DNA from: a virus
Virus record (IMG/VR): IMGVR_UViG_3300020472_002467
Span: 1-39,007 of that record
DNA: 39,007 nt
Strand: one strand, 5' to 3'
Shown: positions 15,810 through 24,136 of the stretch, in pieces
Numbering within the stretch: the first letter of the stretch is position 1
How the letters are laid out: each line of letters starts with the position of its first letter
Translations under genes and position numbers: made by a program
Notes under the pieces: model-generated
Seen by the model: only the letters and a program-made list of their open reading frames with translations
What the model was told of the DNA's origin: nothing
The model's database searches: none

Positions 15810-17148
15810 ATTATTAGCTTCATTTTCGGATGAGCAAGTCAGTAATGCAACTGACAATCACTTAGTAGTGAATCAATCAGGAAATGAAAAGCCGGATTCT
15901 ATAATCATTACTATAGACGCTACCCACGCTGGGTACAAAAACAAAAATTTCTTTTATTATGATCCACAATCTATGAAGTACGCAGTACAGCAAGACACGT
16001 GGACAAAACCTTTTGCCAAACCATTACTTAAGAATCATGACCTTGAATCCGAACCTTTAGGTAGAGTTCAAGCAGCAAGATACATCGATACGATGGATGG
16101 CAAAGGGTACACTCAACTGGATGTTAAAGTAACAGACAGTGAGGCTATTGATAAAATTTTAGACGGTAGATATTTAACCGTGTCAACTCACGGTGCTCCT
16201 ATGAAGGACGCCGATTTAAGGCACAACTTTGTGCAGTGTTCCGTATGTGGAACAAACTTAAACCAGGATGAATGGTGCGGCCACAGTAGAGGTCAAATGT
16301 ATGAAGATGAAGATACTGGAAGAGAAATGGTATGCTTCTGGAAAGTAGGAGCTATGGATTACAAAGAAGTATCTATAGTTAATAATCCTGCTGATAATGA
16401 TGGTTCTACTGCTGCCCAAATAACAGCTGTTTCGATGATCGATGGAGAAAATCCGGCGATGGGAACAGACGAAGAAAATAAAAATTCAAATTTTTTAATT
16501 TTTAAAGATTCAGATGTAGAATATGCAGATGAATCTTTTTTAAATTTAGAAGATCAAAAATCAGTCGTAGCTAATATAGCTTTATGGGATTCTGTTGGGC
16601 AAGATGCTGAGAAGTATGTAGCCAGTAAGGGTCTTATACTTAGCGCTAACAAACCTTTTAAAGGCGATATAGTTGGCATAGCTGGCGATGCAGATGGTGA
16701 TCTACTTGCTGAAGATGATTCTAAAGCAGGCTATCCACCTAACTGTAATGCTGGATATAAAGTTGCAACTGTAGAAGGTGAGAAGAAATGCGTTTCTAGT
16801 AAAGGTAAAACTTCTTCCAAGAAATCTTATGATGCTGAAGCATTATTAGAGGATATTCTAAATATAAAAACATCAGAAACTGATGCGAATACTAAATCTG
16901 TAGAGAAAAAGTCTAATTCGTCAGAAGACTCTGAAGACACAACTGCCATTAACGATAAAGAGTACGATCATGATTTAACAATATCAGATGACGCTATGGA
17001 AGAGTTATTAGATAAAGGTGAATCATATGTAGAAGTAAGCTCTGGTTCTCAAAAAATGACCATATGGGTTAAATACGATGGATCAAAGTTTAGTGCTGAT
17101 TCGGAAGAGCAGATTCAAACATTAAGAAAGATGTTTGAATTAGTATAG
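15802..17148 (+). CDS. Prohead protease with zinc insert and long C-terminal extension
   Basis: Residues 30-200 match the prohead protease fold. LLKNHDLESEPLGR (His79) holds the catalytic His with the GR strand after it. LTVSTHG (Ser128) is the nucleophile strand, and DYKEVSIVNNPAD (186-198) is the classic C-terminal signature. Between them, Cys146, Cys149, Cys159 and His161 (CSVCG...WCGHSRG) form a likely zinc site. Residues 210-448 are acidic and low in complexity, possibly a scaffold-like delivery tail that the protease trims. The enzyme should cleave scaffold and capsid N-termini during maturation. The start overlaps the zinc-ribbon gene by 8 bases. Confidence 0.85.
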   Translation: MSKLLASFSDEQVSNATDNHLVVNQSGNEKPDSIIITIDATHAGYKNKNFFYYDPQSMKYAVQQDTWTKPFAKPLLKNHDLESEPLGRVQAARYIDTMDGKGYTQLDVKVTDSEAIDKILDGRYLTVSTHGAPMKDADLRHNFVQCSVCGTNLNQDEWCGHSRGQMYEDEDTGREMVCFWKVGAMDYKEVSIVNNPADNDGSTAAQITAVSMIDGENPAMGTDEENKNSNFLIFKDSDVEYADESFLNLEDQKSVVANIALWDSVGQDAEKYVASKGLILSANKPFKGDIVGIAGDADGDLLAEDDSKAGYPPNCNAGYKVATVEGEKKCVSSKGKTSSKKSYDAEALLEDILNIKTSETDANTKSVEKKSNSSEDSEDTTAINDKEYDHDLTISDDAMEELLDKGESYVEVSSGSQKMTIWVKYDGSKFSADSEEQIQTLRKMFELV

Positions 17149-17184
17149 ATTGACATAACTACAGACAAATAGGAACGTATAATT

Positions 17185-17946
17185 ATGAAACTAAATGAAA
17201 ATACAATCAAAACACTAGAGGCTAAATTAGCTGAATCTAGTGATGAGCAAATTGAAAGGATAAAACTTTTAATTGAAAATAATAGTGAAGTTTCTGATGA
17301 TGTAAAAGAAGCATTACTTAAAGTTATATCAGATTTTATAGCAGGGAAAGAAGAAGCTACTAAAGAAACTGAAGAATCTACAGAAGAGGTTGAAGAAAAT
17401 TCAACTGAAGATTCTGCTCCAGCTGACTTAGTCCAAGCTTTGGAAATTCCTGGTATGAAAGAGTATATTGACTCTGCAAATAAAGAGGCTTTTGATAAAG
17501 GCTATGCAGAAGCAAATGCTCTATCTTCAGTAGAGAAAGTAGAAACTACTTCAGAGAAAGTAGAAGTATCTAATGAAGACAGTGAAAATGATAATACTCC
17601 CAGCGAGGATGTAAAAAAAGTATTAATCGACTCAATAATACAGTCAGCCACTGCTCTACGTAAACCTGAAATAGACTTAGAAAAAGTTTCGGAGTCTCAG
17701 GATAAATACAGAGAAGAGTTGGAAGGCAAAGATCATGAGGATCTTAAATCCATATATAGCGATTTAGCTAAGTCTATGGTTGATTCTTTTGTTAATGCTC
17801 CAACGGAGAGTCTCCCTCAAGAAGCTATTTCAGAGGACGCTCCAGAAGGTTTGGAGGACAAGGAGAATGATGCTGACAAGAGCGATGCATACAAAATACT
17901 TAAAGGTTATTTTAACTCTAAAACAGATAAACAAGGAGATAAATAA
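17185..17946 (+). CDS. Prohead scaffold (core) protein
   Basis: The 253-residue protein is highly acidic (many Glu, Asp and Ser), nearly free of aromatics and Cys, with helical coiled-coil-like stretches at both ends and disordered Glu/Ser runs between. It lies between the prohead protease and the shell genes, the usual site of a scaffold gene. Scaffolds fill the prohead, guide capsid assembly and are digested by the protease. There is no sequence signature beyond composition and position. The ATG is preceded by AGGA 10 bases upstream. Confidence 0.75.
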   Translation: MKLNENTIKTLEAKLAESSDEQIERIKLLIENNSEVSDDVKEALLKVISDFIAGKEEATKETEESTEEVEENSTEDSAPADLVQALEIPGMKEYIDSANKEAFDKGYAEANALSSVEKVETTSEKVEVSNEDSENDNTPSEDVKKVLIDSIIQSATALRKPEIDLEKVSESQDKYREELEGKDHEDLKSIYSDLAKSMVDSFVNAPTESLPQEAISEDAPEGLEDKENDADKSDAYKILKGYFNSKTDKQGDK

Positions 17947-17948
17947 AA

Positions 17949-18971
17949 ATGGCTAAGATTAATTTTACAGCAGGTGGAACAACAAGAAAACTTAAAGCAA
18001 CTCCTGCTAAATATAGACAGTCTCCCGGTAGACCTAATATCTCACAATCAGACGGGGTAAGACCTGCATTTCCATTAATGCCTTGGAAAGGTATGAATGG
18101 TGCTGGTTATGAAGATGTATCTACTGGAGATCAAGTTGTAATACCAAAAGGCCGAATTGTTTCTGCTATCACTGCAAATGGTGGTGCGGATGTAATAGGC
18201 GATGGTTCTACTTATTATGGTGTAGGCAAAGGCGTTATGGGATTAATAGTTCCAGCTAACGGTGGAGCTACAAGAGACGTTGCAGCAGAGTATAATGAAG
18301 CTGGTTGCTTAGCAGCTGGTTTAGTATGGTCGGGTGGCGACTGTGCTACACTTACTCTAGATGCAAACTCACCTATCGGTGTTGTTGAACATGACGTTTT
18401 CATGGACGAAGCTGATGGCGCATTAAACTACCAAAGTAGAAACAAAAACTGGGGAGTTCTTTCTCACCAGTTAATTAAAGTTCCTTACGTAGATGTAACA
18501 GCATGGAATGGTAAAACTGGATTAACAGACGACGTTGTCGATGATCCTGATTCAATGGGTACTGAAGGTGCAGTTTATAAAGCACTTGAGAAAAAATACT
18601 CATTCATGGTAAGCTCAGGTAAATCTGGTAAAGGTTTAGCTGGCGCTTTAGTAGCTGCTGACAACTATGGAAACTATGCAGAAGTAACTTCTGTAACAGC
18701 ACAAAATGTAGGTAAACTAATGGGTGTTGATTATAGATTCAATAAGGACTTACTAGACACAGTTCAATCTAAGTGGGAAGACGACGCAGCATATAGAACT
18801 GCAGGTACCGGTACTAAAGGTATACCTCAATTCTTATATGATTTCGTTTACGATGCATTAGTAGCAGATTCTGGTTATACAGTTGACGCAGCTACTGTAG
18901 GTAACGATATATACACAATGTGTGTAACTGACAAGATCTTCGGTGAAGCTTGGATTTTAATTAACGTATAA
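17949..18971 (+). CDS. Shell-associated (decoration-like) protein, paralog A
   Basis: The 340-residue protein shares its N-terminus (MAKINFT...TPAKYR), an IPKGRIVSAIT strand, a VEHDV segment, a NKNWGVLS...QLIK segment and a C-terminal LLDTVQSKWEDDA block with the next gene, so the two arose by duplication. It lacks the 464-residue copy's central insertion but has a short segment with Cys120, Trp127 and Cys132. Beta-rich, Gly-rich character and position just before the capsid gene suggest a capsid decoration or minor shell protein. No named family is recognised. Confidence 0.65.
   Translation: MAKINFTAGGTTRKLKATPAKYRQSPGRPNISQSDGVRPAFPLMPWKGMNGAGYEDVSTGDQVVIPKGRIVSAITANGGADVIGDGSTYYGVGKGVMGLIVPANGGATRDVAAEYNEAGCLAAGLVWSGGDCATLTLDANSPIGVVEHDVFMDEADGALNYQSRNKNWGVLSHQLIKVPYVDVTAWNGKTGLTDDVVDDPDSMGTEGAVYKALEKKYSFMVSSGKSGKGLAGALVAADNYGNYAEVTSVTAQNVGKLMGVDYRFNKDLLDTVQSKWEDDAAYRTAGTGTKGIPQFLYDFVYDALVADSGYTVDAATVGNDIYTMCVTDKIFGEAWILINV
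18306..18344 (+). repeat. Cys-Trp-Cys variant of the module
   Basis: Encodes residues 120-132 (CLAAGLVWSGGDC) of paralog A. The Cys-x3-Gly-x2-Trp core is intact, but the partner Cys comes after the Trp. Paralog B has no equivalent segment here. Confidence 0.55.
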
Positions 18972-18991
18972 ACTAAGAGGAGAAAAGTAAA

Positions 18992-20386
18992 ATGGCAAAG
19001 ATTAATTTTACAAATAATGCAGGCCCTAGTACTTCTAGGAAAATGCAATCGACTCCTGCTAAGTACAGAGAGTCAAAAGGTAGACCTAATATTAGTCAAT
19101 CTGATGGTATTAGACCTGCTTTTCCATTAATGCCGTTCGCTCACTTGCCTGTTAGTTTTACAGATGTTACTACTACAGATGCTGTAGTAATACCTAAAGG
19201 TAGAATTGTATCTGCTATCACATCTAACGGCGGTGTTAATACCGGCGGTGATATGGATGGTTCTACTTATTATGGTGTAGGCAAAGGAATAATGGGACTT
19301 ATGGTACCAGCTAACGGTAATGCTGCTAGAACAGTAGTATCACCAGTTGATGCCGCTGATAAAATTATTTCAGCTAACGCACCTATAGGTATTGTAGAGC
19401 ATGATGTCTATCAAGATATCAATGGTGACAACTTGAACTATGATATGAGAAATAAGAACTGGGGAGTTCTTTCACAACAGTTAATCAAAATACCTGCAGT
19501 AGACACTTTTGAATTTGATAAATTCACAGGTGAAGTATCTGGTTTCTTACCAGTTAGCGCTACAGGTACTGACGGTGGACAAGAAAATGTAGCAGGTTCA
19601 GTTGCGGCTGAAACTGTAGCATTTAATGCTGCTGCTGGATCAACTGCAGCATTCAGTCCTGCAACTGGTTATTTAGCCGGTAGTTTTGCTATCGTTTCTA
19701 TAACAGTTGATGGATTTATTCAAGACGCAGGCGTTATTGCTGCTTCTACAATGAATGATACCGGTGATATTGATATCGTTGGTGCTGAAGGTTGTTCAGA
19801 CGCTGCTGGTACAACAGAAGCTATCTGTACAGACGCAGATGGTGTAAATGGTACTTGGGCTGCTTTAACAGGCAATCCAGTTAACAGAACTGTTTCAGCT
19901 ACATACACATATGACTTTGATAACGCAGGAACTGGTGCTCCAGCTGTTGCTTTAACTGGTTCTATGGGTTATACTGAATGTGAAAAGAAATACTCATTCT
20001 TAACTTATAATAGTGAGGCTGGTGAAGGATTGGCAGGAATGCCAGTTGCACCAGATTTTTACGGCAATTTCAAAGAAGGCGCGTCTACTAAAGACGCTCA
20101 GACTGTAGGACTTCTAATGGGTGTTGATTACCGTTTCGGTAAAGACATGTTAGATACAGTTCAGTCTAAGTGGGAAGACGATGCTGAATTTGCTACTGCT
20201 GGAACAAGAACAAAAGGTTTACCTCAGTTCTTGTATGATTTCGCTTACGCAGCTTTAAACGGCTACGTATTGAAAAAAACCAGTACCTGGGATGCTGTAT
20301 GGCCAGGTAAGGATGCTGCTGTTGTAATCAAAGATGCCGTGGACGCTGGTGTTTTTGGTGAGGCATGGATCCAAGTAAACGTCTAG
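18992..20386 (+). CDS. Shell-associated (decoration-like) protein, paralog B
   Basis: The 464-residue duplicate of the preceding gene shares the N-terminus, central strands and C-terminal VQSKWEDDA...GLPQFLYDF block. It is longer because of an Ala/Gly/Thr-rich insertion (about 185-325) that includes a Cys-Cys-Trp module at 268-289. It starts 20 bases after its paralog with AAGAGGAG upstream. The role is probably the same: a shell-surface protein, perhaps with the inserted domain exposed outward. Codon use is somewhat richer in C-ending codons than in the early genes of the window, as expected for an abundant virion protein. Confidence 0.65.
   Translation: MAKINFTNNAGPSTSRKMQSTPAKYRESKGRPNISQSDGIRPAFPLMPFAHLPVSFTDVTTTDAVVIPKGRIVSAITSNGGVNTGGDMDGSTYYGVGKGIMGLMVPANGNAARTVVSPVDAADKIISANAPIGIVEHDVYQDINGDNLNYDMRNKNWGVLSQQLIKIPAVDTFEFDKFTGEVSGFLPVSATGTDGGQENVAGSVAAETVAFNAAAGSTAAFSPATGYLAGSFAIVSITVDGFIQDAGVIAASTMNDTGDIDIVGAEGCSDAAGTTEAICTDADGVNGTWAALTGNPVNRTVSATYTYDFDNAGTGAPAVALTGSMGYTECEKKYSFLTYNSEAGEGLAGMPVAPDFYGNFKEGASTKDAQTVGLLMGVDYRFGKDMLDTVQSKWEDDAEFATAGTRTKGLPQFLYDFAYAALNGYVLKKTSTWDAVWPGKDAAVVIKDAVDAGVFGEAWIQVNV
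19793..19858 (+). repeat. Cys-Cys-Trp module, long-spaced variant
   Basis: Encodes residues 268-289 of paralog B: Cys268, Cys279 and Trp289. Nine residues separate the second Cys and Trp instead of the usual six. It lies within the insertion that paralog A lacks. Confidence 0.5.
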
Positions 20387-20545
20387 AAAAAAAAACAATA
20401 GGACTAAGAGTCCAAAAGTGGTAAATTATCATGTGATGTTTATCACAGTTATTTTAATAATGAAAGTAAAGTTATTATTAAAAGGAGAACTCCTTTAATG
20501 AGAGTCTGCTTTATATTACTTTATTAATTATGGAGATCATAAAAA
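20387..20545 (+). promoter_or_regulatory. Structured 5' leader of the major capsid gene
   Basis: This 159-base gap has a chain of inverted repeats: GGACT/AGTCC (20401-20413); TGTGAT/ATCACA (20432-20447); a perfect 10-base stem TTTTAATAAT/ATTATTAAAA (20452-20461 with 20474-20483); and AAAGGAG/CTCCTTT (20481-20496). The last two share bases 20481-20483, so they compete. The fourth buries an AAGGAG ribosome site that would serve a 9-codon frame starting at 20498. A 12-codon frame (20460-20498) also runs through it. The capsid gene's own GGAG is at 20532-20535. This looks like transcription or translation control of a highly expressed gene. Confidence 0.5.
20432..20447 (+). promoter_or_regulatory. 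Perfect CRP/FNR-type palindrome
   Basis: The sequence TGTGATGTTTATCACA matches the CRP consensus TGTGA-N6-TCACA at all ten fixed bases. It lies about 100 bases upstream of the capsid ATG. A TATTAT at 20473-20478 could serve as a -10 box, putting the site near -45 from a start. The same bases can also form an RNA hairpin, so protein binding is unproven. Confidence 0.35.
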
Positions 20546-21898
20546 ATGAAAATAAGTAAGCTAACATCAAAGCAGGCTCATGCTCAAAAACTTATTTATG
20601 ATATCTTTACGAATAATGGTGTTGTAGGTGTAGAAACCGAAGATAGAGATAAGTTAAGTCTGCAATTCGACTTCAATGATGTTTTCAAAATTGACTCAGT
20701 CATGAAAACTGAAGGGTTAGACGAATTCAAAGACGTATTCTTTACAGAAGACTTAACTCGTTTCATCGGTACTACAGTTACATCTATCGTTCAAGAAGCT
20801 GTCGAGCCAGAACTTCTAGTTGTTCCTAATCTTTTTAAGCAAATTGCTTATGAAGGTCCAGGAAGAACTGTGGAGATTGGCGGAGTAGGTGCACTGCATG
20901 CTGCGGAAGTTCCTGAAGGTCAGGAATATCCAGAGGCAGATTTCTCATATGGTGATGGATACATCATCCAATTGGGAATCGCAAAACATGGACTAAAATT
21001 ACGAATTACTCAAGAAGTTATCGATGATAACCTTTTCGATGTATTCGGAATGTGGTTACAAATGGCAGGTCGCGCACTCGCTAGACACAAAGAAGAATAT
21101 GGTATTATGCTTCTGAACGACATGGGTATCACAGTCGCTGATAACGGACAAGCTAACGATGACACAGAACTTGGACATATGTCCGGTCGTGACATTGCTG
21201 GTAACTTTAACGGCACAATGACTGCTAATGATATCTTTGACATGTGGGTATATGGTTACCTACGTGGATTCAACTACGATACCTTATTGATGAATCCTCT
21301 TGCATGGAAAGTCTTTATGAACGACGATAAAGCAAGAGAGATATTCTTCTCTAACGGAGTTATAGCTTCAAACAGACAACCTGATGGTTCAGGTGCAAGC
21401 ACATTTGGTGCTGGTTTTGGTGGCTTAGGTTATAAATCAGATCCTTACGGAAATGATTATAATAACTTAGCAGCTAACCAATTAGCTGGTCCAAATCCTT
21501 TCACACAAAATCTGAATCCTTTAGGTGCGTCTTTTAACATTGCTCCTAAGTATTTACCTTCACCATTAAAAATCATCGTTTCACCTCACGTAGGTTACGG
21601 ATCATCAACTGTTGGCGGAAAAGCTGTAAAAGTTACCGACATCATGATGGCTGATTCACAAAACGCTGGTCTTTTAATGACAAAAGAAGGTATCTCTATG
21701 GATGAATGGGCTGACCCAGAAAGAGACATCAGATCGATGAAGATAAAAGAGCGTTGGGGTATGGCACTTCTTGCTCAAGGTAAAGGTGTTGCCGTTGCGA
21801 AAAACGTTGTTATCGCTGATAACTACCAATTCGAGAACAGTAATACTGCTACTCTTGATGCAAAAGTTGTTGACCAAGCTGCTATCTCTGGATCGTAA
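20546..21898 (+). CDS. Major capsid protein
   Basis: The 450-residue protein fits the HK97-fold of myoviruses. A helical N-terminal arm is followed by VVPNLFKQIAYEGPGRTVEIGGVG (E-loop and N-arm strands), AAEVPEGQEYPEADF, then the spine region with KLRITQEVIDDNLFDVF and the long helix of the P-domain (MWLQMAGRALARHKEEYG). An A-domain strand follows with FNYDTLLMNPLAWKVF. It is flanked by shell paralogs, scaffold and protease, as expected. The N-terminus is presumably removed by the prohead protease. A strong leader and a terminator frame the gene as its own high-output unit. Confidence 0.9.
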   Translation: MKISKLTSKQAHAQKLIYDIFTNNGVVGVETEDRDKLSLQFDFNDVFKIDSVMKTEGLDEFKDVFFTEDLTRFIGTTVTSIVQEAVEPELLVVPNLFKQIAYEGPGRTVEIGGVGALHAAEVPEGQEYPEADFSYGDGYIIQLGIAKHGLKLRITQEVIDDNLFDVFGMWLQMAGRALARHKEEYGIMLLNDMGITVADNGQANDDTELGHMSGRDIAGNFNGTMTANDIFDMWVYGYLRGFNYDTLLMNPLAWKVFMNDDKAREIFFSNGVIASNRQPDGSGASTFGAGFGGLGYKSDPYGNDYNNLAANQLAGPNPFTQNLNPLGASFNIAPKYLPSPLKIIVSPHVGYGSSTVGGKAVKVTDIMMADSQNAGLLMTKEGISMDEWADPERDIRSMKIKERWGMALLAQGKGVAVAKNVVIADNYQFENSNTATLDAKVVDQAAISGS

Positions 21899-21934
21899 GA
21901 ACCAGTAATAGTAACGAACGCAACTAATTAATTT

Positions 21935-21970
21935 TGGTGGGGGACTTTGTTCCCCCACTAGATTAATTTT
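21935..21970 (+). terminator. Rho-independent terminator after the capsid gene
   Basis: A GTGGGGGA / TCCCCCAC stem (21937-21944 with 21951-21958) with a 6-base loop is followed by a T-rich stretch that is short and interrupted. It sits 38 bases after the capsid stop. Confidence 0.7.
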
Positions 21971-21993
21971 AAACTATAAATAAGGAGTATAGC

Positions 21994-22662
21994 ATGGCCG
22001 AACTAAGTAGTAAAGCTAAGTATATTAGATTAGCTCCAGGAAACGCCTTTTGGCGTACTGATGACAGTGAGTTTATGTTAACGGGTATTGGCGACAAAGC
22101 TAAACCTTTTGCTGAAACTTCTAGTATTCCTAAGGATATTATTCCTAAGGTAAACCAGGCAGTTAAGGCAGGGACTTTAGAGTTTGTTAAAAAAGATCCT
22201 GAAGCATATACTGATCAAAAGTCAGAGAGCAATCCTATAGTAACTGGTATAAATAAATCTAGCCTAAAGTGGAGTGATGAAGGCAGGGAAAAAAGTGGTA
22301 AAGCTTTAAAGACACCATCTTTTTCTGCTTATAACTTGACTATAGACACAGAGGATCCTGTGTATAAAAGTGCTTTTAAAATTATGTCTCTTCCTGCCTC
22401 TCGTGCAGTAATTGGTGAAATGACAAAAGTTCTTACACAGGTGAATGACAAGTCAGAACGTAAAAAACTCTTACTTGCATGTGCTTCTATAGAAACAAGT
22501 GGTAAGAATCCTGCTGCAAGTGCTCGATCACAGGTTGTAGAATATTTATCCGATGCACTTTTTGACCTAGGTGAACGAAATGGTATTAGCGGTATTACTG
22601 TTAGTACTGACGAAGACGCTTTAGTGGAGGAGGTTGTACCTGTAAAGGTCGATCGATCCTAA
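21994..22662 (+). CDS. Hypothetical head or connector protein, 222 aa
   Basis: The start is preceded by AAGGAG. The first 70 residues look beta-rich (KYIRLAPGNAFWRTDDSEF). A linker follows, and from about 115 helical segments with Lys/Glu and an LLLACASIETSGKN motif recall a helical-bundle connector. The C-terminus is acidic. Its place directly after the capsid gene and before the neck genes suggests head completion, but I recognise no family. Confidence 0.55.
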   Translation: MAELSSKAKYIRLAPGNAFWRTDDSEFMLTGIGDKAKPFAETSSIPKDIIPKVNQAVKAGTLEFVKKDPEAYTDQKSESNPIVTGINKSSLKWSDEGREKSGKALKTPSFSAYNLTIDTEDPVYKSAFKIMSLPASRAVIGEMTKVLTQVNDKSERKKLLLACASIETSGKNPAASARSQVVEYLSDALFDLGERNGISGITVSTDEDALVEEVVPVKVDRS

Positions 22663-22770
22663 GTGGGTTTATTAAACCCTGGCGGAAAAGCCTTAAAACG
22701 AAAGCTAAAAAAACCTAAGAAAAAAGAAGCTATTAAGCCGAAGGATAAGAAGAAGGAAACAAATGACTAA
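22663..22770 (+). CDS. Very small Lys-rich protein, 35 aa
   Basis: The frame begins with GTG immediately after the previous stop and ends in a TAATG overlap with the next gene. About half of its 35 residues are Lys or Arg, with PKKKEAIKPKDKK-type runs. An AAAGG lies 15-19 bases upstream of the GTG. Perfect fit between the neighbouring genes supports a real gene, though such low-complexity frames arise easily in A-rich DNA. Confidence 0.4.
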   Translation: MGLLNPGGKALKRKLKKPKKKEAIKPKDKKKETND

Positions 22771-24134
22771 TGGCGTTTAATGTTAAAGAAGTATCATACT
22801 ATGATGAGCACGGAACTGCGCATAATGCGTTAACTGCAACTGATGTACCTATTGCTTCGCCAATAGATATAAAATTGTCAGAAAACGTTGCATCTTCTTC
22901 TGTATTATCATTTTCTGTTACATTATTAAGAACATTAGAAGATGGCGGAAATGAAACTCCTGTCGACATTACGTTAACTCAACCTCAAGCTGATATAGTT
23001 AGGATTGATCCAACGGCTGATCTAATAGAATCTGGGCATTACACTGTCTATGTTCCTCGTAGCACTTATGGCCTTAAGTCTGAGAATGGAGATACTTTAC
23101 AAAAAAGTTTCTCTTTTTCTTTTAGTACTGTGGCAGGATCAGGTACAGCACCTGCTCCAAGTGAGACTGAAGTAGACATTGCTGAACAACCAGCTATCCC
23201 TGAAGAACTATTCCTTGTAACAAGTACACCCTCGGTGGACGCAGTTATGCAATATGGCTATGGAAGCGTAATAGCTAAATTTGATGGAAGAGTTCCTTCA
23301 ACAACCACAGTAGAAGTAAGTACGAGACATCCTTTGGGACATAGTCTTGTGCATAGTTCTCTCTGGGTTGCAAACATGTTAGAACCTATTGTTGTAGGTT
23401 CTGAGGTCTATATCTCAAGTAAAATGATCTATGGAGATTTAACAGCAGAACAAATTGCTAATCTAACAGTGGTAGGATCTGATCCTATAACTAATGATAG
23501 TATATTAGTTCTTGATAAAACTGCAGATAACGATGGAAATGTTACTTTAGATTTTGACCCAAATACGCTTTTTGAAATAACAGTAGATATTCCTGTCAAT
23601 GAACAAAGTCCAACTGTTGGATTTATGGGTTTATTATATCCATTTTTTACGACCGTTCCTGAAACTAAGTTAGAAGTTGGTCCCTTTATAGAACAGTATA
23701 ATGATTTTACTATTGCCTTAGCTATATATAGACACAGCATAACTGCTGGTCAATTGTGGCAAGGTACAACTATTGATCCTTATACACCTCCTACTCGCGT
23801 TGCTGAGTATGTGATGGCTAGAACTAAAAGAGATATATTATCAACATTCTACACGGATCCAGGTGGTGCGGGTGCGGGAAGTTTAGCTCTTGGAGATTTA
23901 AAACTTTCTGGTAAAAACCTCACATCATATCTGAATGATAGTTTAAGTGCATTAGATTTAAAAATTGTAGCTTTGGAAAATATGCTTAAAAAAGGAGATT
24001 TATCTAAATCACCTTTCACTGATCATGGACACCAAAGCCTACCAGTTCAGACATCTGGCGCAGCATTTGGAGAAAACTGGGGAACCGATTTCGGATCGAA
24101 AGGATTTAATAGAAACCTAGATAAGAAGGCTTAG
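22770..24134 (+). CDS. Virion protein with N-terminal Ig-like (Big_5-type) domain
   Basis: Residues 20-120 show the pattern of bacterial Ig-like domains of the SbsA/Big_5 type: IDIKLSENV at the start, a Pro/Thr strand, RIDPTADLIESGHYTVYVP and a closing FSFSFSTVAG. The middle (150-330) is beta-rich and the C-terminus (350-454) is helical, then polar with HGHQSLP. Ig-like domains in phage virions usually face outward and may bind cell-surface sugars. Position after the capsid genes suggests a neck, collar or capsid-surface protein. Confidence 0.6.
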   Translation: MAFNVKEVSYYDEHGTAHNALTATDVPIASPIDIKLSENVASSSVLSFSVTLLRTLEDGGNETPVDITLTQPQADIVRIDPTADLIESGHYTVYVPRSTYGLKSENGDTLQKSFSFSFSTVAGSGTAPAPSETEVDIAEQPAIPEELFLVTSTPSVDAVMQYGYGSVIAKFDGRVPSTTTVEVSTRHPLGHSLVHSSLWVANMLEPIVVGSEVYISSKMIYGDLTAEQIANLTVVGSDPITNDSILVLDKTADNDGNVTLDFDPNTLFEITVDIPVNEQSPTVGFMGLLYPFFTTVPETKLEVGPFIEQYNDFTIALAIYRHSITAGQLWQGTTIDPYTPPTRVAEYVMARTKRDILSTFYTDPGGAGAGSLALGDLKLSGKNLTSYLNDSLSALDLKIVALENMLKKGDLSKSPFTDHGHQSLPVQTSGAAFGENWGTDFGSKGFNRNLDKKA

Positions 24135-24136
24135 TC

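Noticed and set aside
16765-16800. Cys pair in the C-terminal tail of the prohead protease (NCNAGYK ... KKCVSS), similar to the Cys-Cys-Trp module
   Set aside because: There is no Trp and no Gly at the expected spacing, so I did not count it as a copy.
17150-17183. TTGACA followed by TATAAT before the scaffold gene
   Set aside because: The spacing is 22 bases, far from the 16-18 that sigma70 needs, and the -10 box sits directly on the start codon.
21975-21982. TATAAATA, identical to the T4 late promoter -10 element
   Set aside because: Transcription would begin after the AAGGAG ribosome site and only a few bases before the ATG at 21994. No matching element was noticed in front of other late genes, so AT-rich chance is the simpler explanation.
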